Source: Mytilisepta virgata
Taxonomy: Eukaryota > Mollusca > Bivalvia > Mytilida > Mytilidae
Assembly: GCA_028015205.1 (NCBI GenBank)
Contig: CM051517.1
Span: 56,977,455 to 57,041,454 of the forward strand
Length of the DNA: 64,000 nt
Reading direction: 5' to 3'
The translations under genes and the position numbers were made by a program. Within the stretch, counting starts at the first letter, position 1. Every line of letters starts with the position of its first letter. Below, piece by piece: positions 12,477 through 23,485 of this stretch. The notes under the pieces were generated by a model. It was not told the origin of the DNA. It searched no databases and was given only the letters and a program-made list of their open reading frames with translations.

Positions 12477-12650
12477 TGAGATGATGACAATAGCAAATGT
12501 TGGAACTACCCTTTCAGCAAAATTTTAATGAATTTTTTAAAAATGAGTATATAAAAGGTAATATATCAATAATACCTTAGTAATATTTGAGTATCTTGTG
12601 TAAATTTTGCAGATAGGGTAGTTCCAAACTATTGTCATCACTGTGCATCA
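12477..12650. repeat. Foldback element downstream of FAM136A
   Basis: An inverted repeat: the left arm has GATGACAATAGCAAATGTTG and GAACTACCCTTTCAGCAAAA, and the right arm reads, in reverse complement, GATGACAATAGTTTGGAACT and ACCCTATCTGCAAAATTT. The arms are about 45 bp and enclose about 85 bp of AT-rich DNA. Confidence 0.7.
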
Positions 12651-12685
12651 GCGCACAGACACAAGTATATGAATGGCTGCATTTT

Positions 12686-12691
12686 TTTATT
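12686..12691 (-). promoter_or_regulatory. Possible FAM136A poly(A) signal
   Basis: AATAAA on the minus strand, about 285 bases past the FAM136A stop codon. It is the nearest canonical hexamer I noticed. Nothing else supports it. Confidence 0.3.
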
Positions 12692-12975
12692 ACTACTCTG
12701 TGTTGCACCAGGGAGATAAAAACTGGCATCCACAATATAACTAAAATGTCAGTAAGACGTGGCAAAAAAAAATCAAAAAAAAAATCAGCAGATAAATACC
12801 CTTAGATGTGTAGGTATATGTATATTTAACAAAAAGTAATATATGTACATGATATTACAAATACCAAGATATTTACATCGACAAAAATTTGTTCGACATG
12901 ACTTCAAAGACTTGCTCTCAGTCACATAAAAGAACGACATAAAACCTAATTTTTTTTTATACTATTTTGATGTTA

Positions 12976-15900
12976 TCATGAATATCTTCCTTTCGTTATG
13001 CTATCTTTCATCTTTTGTAACATATTAGGTAACATCTTTATATGACTGTCAGCACAGTCAATCACACATTTTTCCATTTCAGCTTTGGCCTTAGAAATAT
13101 CGGCTTCTGATGAATTAGAATTCATTTTGTCTCTAGCTTTGTCTTGACAATCTAATGCTCCTCTTTGTAGTCTATCCTATAAAGGAAAAATATTAATAGT
13201 ATTTTAAAGATATAAAAGAGTGTTACAAGCGTTAGTTGTCTCCCCTATCGAAATCAAAATTGGTCCTTAAGGCTAAATTGTGGCAACCGACTCAATTGAT
13301 ATCTTACCATAAACCCTGTGAAGGATGCATCAACAGAATTGCCTTAGTATGGAAAAAATTAACACGGAAAACATTAATATTTCAGTATTGCTTGACAAAT
13401 AAACATCTAAAAAGCCTACATGTAGATTGTACATGTAGCTGTTTATTTTTAAATAATTACCAATAAGGTGAAATAAAATTCATTTTTTTAGATTCTCAAT
13501 CAGATCATCTCCAAACACTCCAGGTTGAAATAATTTATTGCAACCTTAGAAATTTATATCTGTACCCTTCCAAATTACAACCTAATTATATTGAAAAGTT
13601 GCAAAAATGTATGATATTGCAGATCATGTAATAAAATTCAATCTCTACTGGTGATACATATGGATGAATATTGTTGTTCTTCAGTAGGACAAATTAATAA
13701 ACATGTCTAATACTGGCATTTCTCATGGCTGCAAAAAATAAAGAATTATAAATTCCATCTGCCAAACCCTTTTTTGTGGAGTATGGAGGGAAACTAAAAA
13801 AATCTATTCTTTTATATGTTGCCTAATCCTAATCTACACATTTTCCACTCTCCTGAATATCCCCTGCAAAGAATAAAATAACAATCCAAAGATATTAATA
13901 TTAGATATGGTAAATTTATACTATGCTGTATACGACGCATTTCAAGGAGTTACCTCTCATCAGCAGCATTAAAACCGAAACATTTGGAAGACCAAAGACC
14001 AAACTTATATTAACAAGAAGTACTCAACCAAAAATACCGAAATAGGAAGCCAAATTTCAGCTAAGGAGATCTACCATGTGCAATACAAGGAATGAACCCA
14101 TAGTATTTCTATTGTATTTATCATATTTCCCCATGCCTATATCAACCTGCTGAGGCCTTCACAATTTCCCGTATTTCGGCACTGTGACGTCGTAAAGAGT
14201 TGACCCGACCCTAATATGAGCTGACCCGAATATATCAACGACGTCATAATGTTTGACCCAACGTCGACCCGAATATATCAGGAAAACATCCGGTTATAGG
14301 CAGATGGCCATTGAAAAGTAAGAAATTCCATTAAGATTGCTAGTTAACAATACGATAAATTTATCATCAAGTTTTCTTCAAACAAATATTGTAAAATATA
14401 AGCCGCTCGACACAATATGAAGCTTTTTAGCTTGTTCGCTAAGCTCACTTGCCGAAAAAGCTTCACATTGTGTCTCGCGGCAGATATTTTACGATATTCG
14501 TTTGCAGAAAACCTGATAATATGTACATATCTGGAATATGTGATACCAAAATACCTGTACCTGAAAATTTTGCATTTCATTCTGTATGTAACTCTGACTT
14601 TTAGTTAACGGGTCAGCACACCTCTCTATACATCTCTGTATTCCTTCAACAGAACCTGAGCTATCGTCACAACACTTAGCACCACATCGGAACATGTCTC
14701 CCTGAAATAAAGGAAAGAATTTTATTAGGAAACTAGAAATACTGTGAGCAAAGCTCACTACTTGATACCCCCACCTTACATAAAATACATGAAAGGAAAT
14801 GTCAATATTTTGGATAGGAAAACTCCAACAGCAGTGAGAAGAGTTTCATCAAATTCCATTCAATGGTTTAGGAGGAGATGGCATACTGGAACCCCCTATC
14901 ACAATGAATAGCAAAGTCCATGTGTTGGTATGGGAAACCCCAAATGTTGGTCAGATCAAAATCTAAAATAGGAGGTGCCTTACAGCATCACGAAATACAA
15001 CCTGCAGTGAATGGTAAGGTCTAATTGCCACCCTCACAAAAAAATATAGATTTACACCCTAATCTTTAAAAGTACAAAAAATAATAATTAGACAGCGACA
15101 TGTTCCTGACATGGGAAATTGGGACAGGTGCAAAAAATGTGACCTGGAGTTAAACAAGTTTCATGGCAGTACATCAAAGCTGTTACACAAATGTACATTA
15201 TAATATTAAGTACATATCACCAGTTTTCTGCATACAGGCATTAATAAAAACATAAACCTGATTTTAAATCAATGAGGTCTAAGTGAAAAAATTAGCTCGA
15301 TGCATTTAAAATGAATAGATAAGTATTACTGTAATATTATTAATAAACATAGCACAAAGTACTTTTGTCCAGCACTGATGCTAACATTCTACTGTAACGG
15401 GCATCTTTTATATTGGGAGACTTAATAATAAAAGTGCAAGTTTGAATATGACTTCTGTTTATATACATGTAACATACCCATAGTCACTCAAATTTTTTCA
15501 ACACCAAAACACACCAATGTTTTAGTACAATTGGAAAATCGTTGAAAATTGAATTTGTTCATTCTTTCCTCATATTTTTTTATCCTACAATTTCGCATAA
15601 GATCGACCTTGTGTATGCAATTTAAGAATAGGAAAACGTAACAATATGTCATACATGCGGCATTGTTATTTCATTTTGCTTTCAAAAATTTATATTTCTT
15701 GTTCCTTCAAATAGCTGTTTTAATGTTAACGGCTTAACAATAGCAAACTTCAATCTACCCGCCATGTTGTTGACAATACACAAGACGTGATAAAGATCTT
15801 GCACCAGTTTTGGAGCATCTCACAAATCATTTTTACTTATTATCCAATGTGTTCAATGTTTCTTTACCAGTACTTTGTTGACATTCGAGTCGTTAGAATA

Positions 15901-18082
15901 TATATCACCATAACTTATTAATATCTAATAAGAGGATTTGTTTTCTAAAAATTGTTCATTTAAGTATTTCAAATTTATTCCTTTAAGAAACGCAAATACA
16001 CAAGTCCATTCCAAACTTATATTGTATTTCTTTTTGAAAGATAACTTCCAGGTAGGAAAACAATAAATAAAATTTATTATAAAATCCTTCTTATTTTAAC
16101 TATTTTTAATACAGTAGATGGTTAAAATGGTTTAGAAAGACGAACTAAACACTCGATAAGGACTGAAAGTAATTTTTTTAACTTACGGAACATGTTAAAA
16201 TTACCGACTATCACCAGCTGGTAACAATTACGGACTGTTTGTAAATTAAATTGAATTTCCCTTGCGTTAGCACTTCTGCAACTTTTCATATTCATATGCT
16301 AAATTTTGATCGACTCAAAACACATTCTTCTTTAACACCCAGTTGTTATTTGATAGATGTATCGTTCTAAAAATGATATTCTTCAGTGAATAGCAGCATA
16401 CAATCATATGCATTGTTCATAATAACTATATTTGCAGATTAGGAGTACTTTGTCCCAGGCAATCGTCGTGGCAACAATAATCCAGCAAAGCTTATCAACC
16501 TTTCAGTGCTGGACTAAAAACAACAATTCTTGGTTGTGAATTTACTTTATTAATTATACATGTAATTTATGGCACAGCTAGCTAGCCTACATGTACTCCC
16601 GTACAGGACACTATAGTATATAGTACCTCCTATGACACGGGACCCCTCTTTTGAATTTCTTTGTGCTTTTTCTAATCTTTATTCTTGGAATTCTTGGAAT
16701 GGACGTAAATATTGCTTTCAAAGCGTATGTTTATGAGTGCTGCTTGGACAGTATCGGGTCAGTTCGCTCCCATTACATGTTCGTATCTTACACATTTGCA
16801 CCCTACATGTTTGCACCCAATTTTCATTTAAATACCGGTTGAATTATTAGATTTTTCTTTAGATGTATATATCAAAATATTTATATTTTCATGAATAAAG
16901 ATTGGTGAATTTTTTAAATGAAATATTTTGTTTTGTGATTTGATGATTAATTATTAAATGTTAATTACATATGATTACTTTAAATTGGTATTTACAAAGC
17001 TAAATTTGGTATTATTATTATGTGTTTGAAAATCATGATTGTTGTTATAATCTAGCTTTGATGTAAACTGCATGTGGTTAGCTTGGTATGAGTAAAAACA
17101 ATGAAGATTTTAAATGAAAAACATAAAAAATAATTGTTTTTTAAACAGCTTGACCCCTTTGATCTCATGTGTGTTTGGACAAGTATGATATATAAGAAGG
17201 TCTCCCCTTCTACACCCTGGTTCCAGACTTGATGAAAGAAGCAGAAGTAGTTGACGCAAGTGTGCGTTCAAATGACCTAGAAAGATGTCCATCACTGTTA
17301 CATCCTGTTAGAACAGAAGATACAGCACTAAAGGAAACCTGTTTACGTTTTCAGAAAGTCACTTTATTTTGAAACAATAAAATAAATTATTTATAGCCAT
17401 ACACTAACTAAAACAAGATTAAAGAATTATTCAACAAAAAAAAATCCATTACAAAGGGTGGAAACGTGTAGGATGTGAACGTGAAAGGGGCTGAATGGGT
17501 GGAAACTTGTAGGGTGCGAACACAGGGGCTCGTTACAATTGACACAGTATGTCATCTGTGACTGATCCGGCCCCGGGGGGCCGGATCAGTCACAGATGAC
17601 ATACTGTGTCAATTGTAACGAGCAGATCGGGGCCGGATCAGTCACAGATGACATACTGTGTCAATTGTAACGAGCCCCTGTGGTGCGAACGTGAAAGGGG
17701 CTGAATGGGAGCAAACGTGATTTTGGGCGAATGGACCCGGATTATGCTTGGAGCCCCACCCTCTCCCCCTTTTAATTTCCAGACCTCACAGTCTTCTACT
17801 TTCGAAATAAACGCGTGTAAACTTGTGATTTATATCCCACTAATAGTTCTATCTTCGCATTCAGGACCAAATAAGCTTACGTCCAGAGTTAATAAAGAAA
17901 ACGGCATAAATTTTATTTTAAATATTCAAAATTCTTGTATCATGAATGTATGTGTAAATAAATTCTTTGAGCAGTTGTGGGGAGGCAGCTTTGCAAACCT
18001 GCATTTTCCGTAAGACTGTCTTATCAAGCTCTTCGTACATTGTAGTTGCAGCATTTTGTACACGTGCTTGTGCGGATTCCAT
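12976..18082 (-). CDS. FAM136A: FAM136A-like CX3C protein (three exons)
   Basis: Exons are 18082..17999, 14701..14561 and 13176..12976, all phase 0, with donors GTTTGC and GTACAG and acceptors TTTCAG and TTATAG. The product is 141 aa, against 138 in human as I recall it. Exon 1 encodes MESAQARVQ... ending in VLRKMQ. Exon 2 begins GDMFRCGAKCC and carries CIERC. Exon 3 begins DRLQRGALDCQDKARD and carries CVIDCADSH, then a C-terminal helix with MLPNMLQKMKDSITKG. The family is a small conserved eukaryotic protein with paired CX3C motifs, associated with mitochondria (intermembrane-space type); its molecular role is not settled. Cysteines are at 34, 38, 39, 52, 56, 85, 112 and 116. The residue equivalent to the first cysteine of the third pair is Gly81 here. 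Intron 1 (3.3 kb) contains the 17.5 kb foldback element, and intron 2 (1.4 kb) contains a long hairpin. Confidence 0.92.
14361..14522. repeat. Long imperfect hairpin in FAM136A intron 2
   Basis: The arm GTTTTCTTCAAACAAATATT..GACACAATATGAAGCTTTTT (14371-14430) pairs with AAAAAGCTTCACATTGTGTC..GATATTCGTTTGCAGAAAAC (14455-14512), with weaker pairing out to about 14361 and 14522. The loop is about 25 bp. It ends about 40 bases inside the intron from the exon 2 donor. The overlapping short frames on both strands are mirror images of each other because of the symmetry. Confidence 0.8.
14739..15000 (+). repeat. Truncated copy of the GTGAGCAAAGCTCAC tandem module
   Basis: It starts AACTAGAAATACTGTGAGCA then AAGCTCACTACTTGATACCC, as at 48060. 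It continues with ATGGCAAAGTCC-, CCCCAAATGTTGGTCAGATC- and AAAATAGGAGGTGCC-like text. It lies 40 bp upstream of FAM136A exon 2, in intron 1, and stops after about one and a half units. Confidence 0.75.
16747..17740. mobile_element. Element with inverted subterminal repeat clusters, FAM136A intron 1
   Basis: The left end (TATCGGGTCAGTTCGCTCCC, then ATTACATGTTCG, TTTGCACCCTACATGTTTGC) is answered at the right end by inverted text: GGGTGGAAACGTGTAGGATG, AATGGGAGCAAACGTG, GGGCGAATGGACCCGGAT. The repeated subterminal word is like GGGTGCAAACGTGTAGGGTG. Exact ends and target duplication are unclear. It was later hit by the foldback at 17521..17682, whose 7-bp duplication (GTGCGAA) lies in one of these subterminal repeats. 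Confidence 0.55.
17521..17682. mobile_element. Foldback element, minimal copy made only of terminal repeats, 7-bp TSD
   Basis: Left arm CACAGGGGCTCGTTACAATT..GATCCGGCCCC (17521-17575) meets its reverse complement. The right side holds two tandem copies of that arm at a 52-bp period (CCGGATCAGTC at 17581 and 17633) and ends CCCCTGTG. It is flanked by GTGCGAA on both sides (17514-17520 and 17683-17689). There is no internal sequence. It sits in intron 1 of FAM136A. Confidence 0.88.
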
Positions 18083-18320
18083 TTTTTGACCTTCACTGGG
18101 AGACTTATAGTTTCGGGGAGAGCAACTAATTATATTACCTTCATAAAATTTTCCTTTCGGACTTCTCTAGAATTTTTCTCCATTCGGGTATGGTCAGCGC
18201 ATGTTTACAAACACATGAATCTAAGCAAGGATTTAAATCCTTGATCTAAGGGATTATTTTTTTTTAACAATAAGTTGAAAAGAAAATGATCTTTATAAAT
18301 TTTGCTTACTTTCGTTCTAT

Positions 18321-18893
18321 CACAGGGGCTCGTTACAATTGACACAGTATGTCATCTGTGACTGATCCGGCCCCGATCTATAATACCAGAGTTTTCCTAT
18401 CCTCACATACTTTACCCCAAAGATATTCCGATAAAAAAGTTAGTTCCAAATTATCTCCGGAATGGATATGTCAAATTTGGCGGTAATTATACAAATATGG
18501 GTCACTTCCGGCCAGTGGAAGTATGATTTCATCAGAAATGGGACTAAAATGAGCCAATACAACCGATTGGTGGGAAATTAGAGCTAAAAGGTAGGCATTT
18601 TGTTAAAATATAATCATTTCACTGCAGAAATAAGCAAAACAGCAGACTGGATGGAGAACAGAAAAAAAATTCTGATGATTTGAAATTTGGCGCTCTCGGA
18701 ATTGATTCCTCCCTTGTGTTATGGTATTATAGATCGGGGCCGGATCAGTCACAGATGACATACTGTGTCAATTGTAACGAGCAGATCGGGGCCGGATCAG
18801 TCACAGATGACATACTGTGTCAATTGTAACGAGCAGATCGGGGCCGGATCAGTCACAGATGACATACTGTGTCAATTGTAACGAGCCCCTGTG
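18321..18893. mobile_element. Foldback element, full copy with triplicated right terminal repeat, 7-bp TSD
   Basis: The left arm is the same as in the 17521 element and extends inward to CCCCGATCTATAATACCA. The interior of about 320 bp is non-coding. The right side carries three exact-looking tandem copies of the 52-bp arm, AGATCGGGG starting at 18731, 18783 and 18835, ending CCCCTGTG. Flanks are GTTCTAT at 18314-18320 and 18894-18900. It lies 240 bp upstream of the FAM136A start codon, in its promoter or 5' untranslated region. Confidence 0.9.
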
Positions 18894-19039
18894 GTTCTAT
18901 AGTGCAGTTTAAATATTTCATATAACTTTGCTGTAGAGTTTGAATTGATATAGACTGTTAAATTTTATGCACCGTTTATTTTTTTTTAACAAACTGTTTC
19001 TTATCACCTTTCTCATTTTTTTGGTTTAATTATATGGTG

Positions 19040-19056
19040 TGTGTGTGTGTGTTAAA
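19040..19056. repeat. (GT)n microsatellite
   Basis: A short GTGTGTGTGTGTGTGT run between the foldback element and the LINE fragment. Confidence 0.8.
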
Positions 19057-19199
19057 GCTGTATTTACCCTTAAACTGTTAAAGGCAGAATCTATTCCAGT
19101 TAATCTATCGATTAATTTATTTGATATTCTCATATTATTACTGTATAACCCGTGATAACAGTATATAAATAACACATTTATATACATAACAATCATTAC

Positions 19200-20404
19200 A
19201 AATCGTTTGAAAACTGCACGACAAACAGCTTATGCGCTCATGGGTTCTGGCTTCCATGGCTTGAATGGTCTTAACCCAGAAGTATCGTGTAAACTATGGA
19301 CAACTTATGTAGTACCGCGCCTTCTCTTTGGTCTAGAGATAGTGAATCTTTCAGCAAAGGATATAAGTCGATTAGACATTTACTGTAATACCATTTTAAA
19401 GCAGATCCAACATTTTACAACAAGAACTGCTAATGCTGGTGCATACTTATTACTAGGGCAACTCCCAATAGAGGCAACGCTTCATAAGAAAATCTTGACA
19501 ATGTTTGGAATAATAGCTCGTAGTGACTCAGTTGAAAATGATCTTGCGAAACGTCAAATCTCTACAAAAACTAAAAGCTCAAAAAGTTGGTTCATCAAAA
19601 TTGACAAATTATTAAAACAGTATGCACTTCCGTCCGCTTCTGAAGTTCTATCACATCCTGATTCAAAACTGAGTTGGAAGAGAAAAGTCAAAAAGCATGT
19701 TGACGTGTACTGGTTTGAAAAGATCACAAATGAAGCTAAATCCAAGTCAACTCTGAGATACTTAAATGTGAAAAGGTGTGTGATTGGTACTACACACGTA
19801 TTATGGAAAAGTGCAGGAACTGAACAGATGTGCATTCGCAAAGCCTGTTTTAAAGCAAAGATGCTCCTGGACTCTTATATTCTTCAGTATCATCGTTCAA
19901 AGTTCTCAAATGGTCAAAGGTCATCTATCTGTCCATTATGTCAGGATAATGTTGAGAACTTGGAACACTTCTTGGCCATATGTGAGTCTCTATCAGATGT
20001 CAGAGATAAGTTTCTAAACTTGATATACACCATTATAGTTCCCAGGATTGGAACTATCACTTGGACTGAAATATGTGTAAATTCCACATTGATAACCCAA
20101 CTCATATTAGACTGTAGCTCTTTTGAGTGGCACGATAAACTTTCCGATACAGAAGTCAACTCAATAGAATCAGTGACTAGAAGTCTGTGCTATGCACTAC
20201 ATGAGAGACGAACATTATTGCTTGGAAATGATGAAGGGTATGGTTGAGCTCAGAGCAGAGAGAGAGTTTAAGACTTTTACCTTTTAGTGTTAGTGGTGGA
20301 AAGCAGACTTGTATATTTGCACATATATGCATTCATTACTGGAGTAGTTCCAGGTTCTCCTGATAGAGGAGGGATTTACCAGAGGTAACAGGTAACAGGT
20401 AACA
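19200..20404 (+). mobile_element. 5'-truncated non-LTR retrotransposon (C-terminal part)
   Basis: It contains the 346-codon frame described separately, about 135 bp of 3' untranslated sequence and a terminal array of three AGGTAAC heptamers (20383-20403). Short 3' tandem tails of this kind occur in CR1/L2-like and related LINE clades. The upstream end is abrupt, as expected from incomplete reverse transcription. I could not find convincing target-site duplications. Confidence 0.75.
19207..20247 (+). pseudogene. LINE ORF2 C-terminal region (post-RT domain, zinc knuckle)
   Basis: A 346-codon open frame with no real start: the first codon is TTG inside a longer original protein. It opens with KTARQTAYALMGSGFHGLNG and then LWTTYVVPRLLFGLEIV. 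This is the post-polymerase part of mollusc LINE ORF2 proteins, which follows the RT thumb. Near the end is CPLCQDNVENLEHFLAIC, a CX2CX8HX4C knuckle (residues about 241-258) typical of LINE C-termini. The catalytic RT motifs and endonuclease are missing, so it cannot act alone. The long open frame suggests a young insertion. It is not a host gene: no introns, no start and no upstream exon were found. Confidence 0.82.
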
Positions 20405-20439
20405 TTTCTAAGAGGGTGACGGAGTATATTGTAACCCCG

Positions 20440-21200
20440 AGAAAAATCAAGTTACGGACACGTTGAACGTGTTGAAGATATGCATGATATATATGCATGA
20501 ATTGTTTTGGTGCCATTTCAAGAATTCCGGATTTTCTATTAGCAGAACCTAAACATTTTTAACAAGAAATTATTCAGTGTCGATGCCCTTTTTTGTAATC
20601 ACTTCTACTATACCAAGATATGTAAAACTTTGCAGAAAGTTTATGAACATGCTGAACATGTTGAAGATGCAATTGTATATGCATTAAGGGTGTGATGCAA
20701 TTCCGAATCTCCCATTTGCGATCGAACTAAATTGAATGTTCATGCATGTGCACATGTTAAACGCAACTTGGCCTATGTATAAAAATGTACCAAACTGAAT
20801 AAAATTGAGTACCTACTATGTTGTTTGTTTGTCTCTATTTAGAAAAAACCCAATTAAGATATAGCTGGAGAGTAGCATATTAGAGTACTCAAAATACATG
20901 TTCCAAAAATGTGCCAGTCCCAAGCCCGGTCGGACTGTGTTTATTTCGAATTTTTGATTATTTTGTTGAATGTTTCACGTTGTTTCTATGTCATTTAGTG
21001 CTTCCCTGGTGGTGTGGTCTCTTACGCTTTCTTGAAGACCATAAAACGACCCTTCGATGTGACCAATCGTTCTCATGTCCAGACCTGTGGTGTCTTGTCT
21101 AAATGATACCTACCCCATATCTTTACATTCATATATCCAGAAAAAATATATGAAAAAGTGGAAAATTTAGATTGAACTGCCAAGGGGAAAACATATAAAT
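20440..21200. other. Intergenic stretch, diverged tandem text only
   Basis: There are two loosely similar parts (GTTGAAGATATGCATG.. near 20473 and GTTGAAGATGCAATTG.. near 20659). No gene or RNA is recognised. Confidence 0.4.
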
Positions 21201-21205
21201 ATTAA

Positions 21206-22305
21206 AGGCTCAGCTGAGTCTGTATCGCTCACCTGGCTTTTTATTAAGCCGTTATAAAATGTAAGCTCTATACGTATCCGCAGGGCTTTTATAGAACACA
21301 AAATGTCAAAGTAACCTTGATATTTGACCTTTGACCTAACAAAGAGGACCATTTGCATTTGCCCTGCATTATGAGATTTCTGTCAACTTTGGTTACGGTC
21401 TGCCCATTAATTCCTGAGCAAACAACAAGAAAGTCTTATCCCATATTGATTCAATGGAAACTTTGAACAACCGCAGCCATCGGTTGAGCGAATGAATCTC
21501 AACCAACAGTGGGTCGTTTGTAGAGGGATTGTTGTCATCAATCTTGCAAAGTTTCTAAACATTTCACAATGTAGTTTCAGAGAGGATTTGTCACAATTGG
21601 CCAATAAAAATCAAAGATGGCCGCTGGCGTCCATGTTGTTCATCCATCCGGAACCAAAGGTAGAAATTAAATAGAGGTCCTTCCATACATCAATCCTCCT
21701 AACTGTGGTTACAATCTGCCGCCCCCTTACTTCCTTAGCAATTGACAAAAAAGTATTTTCTCATATGGTTTCAATTGAAATTTTGACACCCGCAGCCGTC
21801 GGTTGAGCCGATGAATCTCAACCAAAAGTGGATGTTTTATAGAGGGTACTGTTGTCATCAATCCTGCAGTTACAAAACATTTCACCATGTAGTTTCAGAG
21901 GGGATTTTTGAAAATTGGCCAATAAAAATCAAGAATGGCCTCTGGCGGCCAATGTTGTTCATCCATCCGGACGTCGGTTGAGTCGATAAATCGCAACCAA
22001 AAGTGGATGTCACGAGGAAATTGTTGTCATCAATCCTGCAAAGTTTCAAAACAGTTCATACTGTAATTTCAGAGGAGATTTTTTAAAAGTGGCGAATAAA
22101 AATCAGATGTCCTCTGGCGGCCATGTTGTTCATCCAACCGGAACCAATGGAATGGTGGATCGTTTGTAGAGGCCCTTCCATACACCATTCCTACCAAGTT
22201 TGGTTACAATCTGCCAAGTAGTCGCAGAGGAGAAGATCAAAATGTGAAAAGTGACGCAAAGTGATGACATAAGCCCCTATGGCCTATAGGCCAGGTGACC
22301 TAAAA
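21206..22305 (+). repeat. Hairpin-bounded tandem module
   Basis: It begins AGGCTCAGCTGAGTCTGTAT then CGCTCACCTGG, a small palindrome plus the shared start word. It ends CCCCTATGGCCTATAGGCCA then GGTGACCTAAAAAT, a hairpin plus the inverse of CACCTGG. Inside are three to four diverged units sharing GTTGTCATCAATCCTGCAAA, TTTCAGAGGGGATTTTTG-, CCAATAAAAATCAAGA- and TGGCGGCCATGTTGTTCATC-like words. No coding signature. Confidence 0.7.
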
Positions 22306-22608
22306 ATATTGCCAGACATGTAGCCCGACTACTTGCCGCAAATTTAAGTATAGTATTTATACATGTATATTACACAAATTTCTGCCCACGAAATCCTCAG
22401 AGCAAAGGCTACATAATCTCAACCGAAAGGAAATACAACTGAAAGAATCACAGATTTACTATATGTGGCTCGACTTTAACATGTCTGATGGCACATAGCA
22501 AAAGCATCTTCATGGAAATGAGATGAAAGAAACCTGATGCAACTGCATACCAAATACGAATGATTTACATAATATATCGTTAGAAGTTCCCATTTAATCA
22601 CATTAAAC

Positions 22609-22940
22609 ATGATATACTAGTATACCCGTAATCACAGACCGAAAAGTGAGAATTGTGTAGTACTACCGGGTGGTTAAATGATATACTAGTATACCGGTAA
22701 TCACAGACCGAAAAGTGAGAATTGTGTACCGGGTAGTTAAATGATATACTAGTATACCGGTAATCACAGACCGAAAAGTGAGAATTGTGTACCGAGTATT
22801 TAAATGATATACTAGTATACCCGGTAATCACAGACCGAAAAGTGAGAATTGTGTACCGGGTAGTTAAATGATATACTAGTATATACCGGTAATCACAGAC
22901 CGAAAAGTGAGTTCTAAATGTGTACCGGGTAGTTAAATGT
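22609..22940 (+). repeat. Minisatellite, five units of 63-69 bp
   Basis: GATATACTAGTATACC starts units at 22611, 22680, 22743, 22806 and 22870. Each is followed by GGTAATCACAGACCGAAAAG, TGAGAATTGTGT and ACCGGGTAGTTAAAT. The repeated core ATACTAGTAT is itself palindromic. The high identity between units points to recent expansion. A repeat-derived minus-strand frame (22598-22831) is not a gene. Confidence 0.9.
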
Positions 22941-23265
22941 ACATAAAATGTTATCTCATGAAATACTGAAACATATAATTATAACAAAACAGCAAGTGAA
23001 CAGCTTTTTTTTTAAGTTCAATTGCTATTCTTCAAAGTGTCAAAGGCCCACAACCTGTTTATATCTTAAATCAAGATCAAAGCGACCTCTAGCGCCAAAA
23101 TCCTTATATAAGCGATAGAACTCCTTGCAATAAATACAATGAAGTCAATCAAATCTATACGTCTTTGGTAGAATGGCCAGACAGAAAGACAGACGTTAAA
23201 TAAAAGCACGAAATGAGATAATTAAAAAATACTAAGCAACATGGAATCAAGAATCTAGCTTGTTT

Positions 23266-23485
23266 AGTTGTGGTTTTACGCCGTTTTCAGCACATTTGGC
23301 TATTTCGCGGAGGCCAGTTTTTATTTGTGGAGAGAACCACCGAATTGGCAATCCTTGTCGATTAAGATCGGAGACGAACACACCCTGCCACAGATGAGAC
23401 TCGAACTCACAACCTCAATGTTGACAGGCTAGTGATCATTTAGTAGTTATAACGAACTACCTAGACCACTCGGCCACCGAGGCCC
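23266..23485 (-). mobile_element. tRNA-derived SINE, copy 2
   Basis: Same family as the 11.5 kb copy. On the minus strand the head has GTGGCCGAGTGGTCTAGGTA and the box B-like GAGTTCGAGTCTCATC (about 23394-23410). The body ends at CTGAAAACGGCGTAAAACCA, CAACTAA. It lacks part of the central TCTCCGGGTACTCC region. Confidence 0.8.

Noticed and set aside
14417..14608. Small plus-strand frame opposite FAM136A exon 2
   Set aside because: It is produced by the hairpin symmetry and the antisense of a real exon.
17110..17340. A coding exon of an unknown gene, because the GC content rises here
   Set aside because: Frames on both strands break quickly, and no acceptor/donor pair gives a conserved-looking peptide.
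19207..20247. 346-codon frame as a host gene
   Set aside because: No start codon or upstream exon; its sequence matches the post-RT end of LINE ORF2, including a CX2CX8HX4C knuckle.
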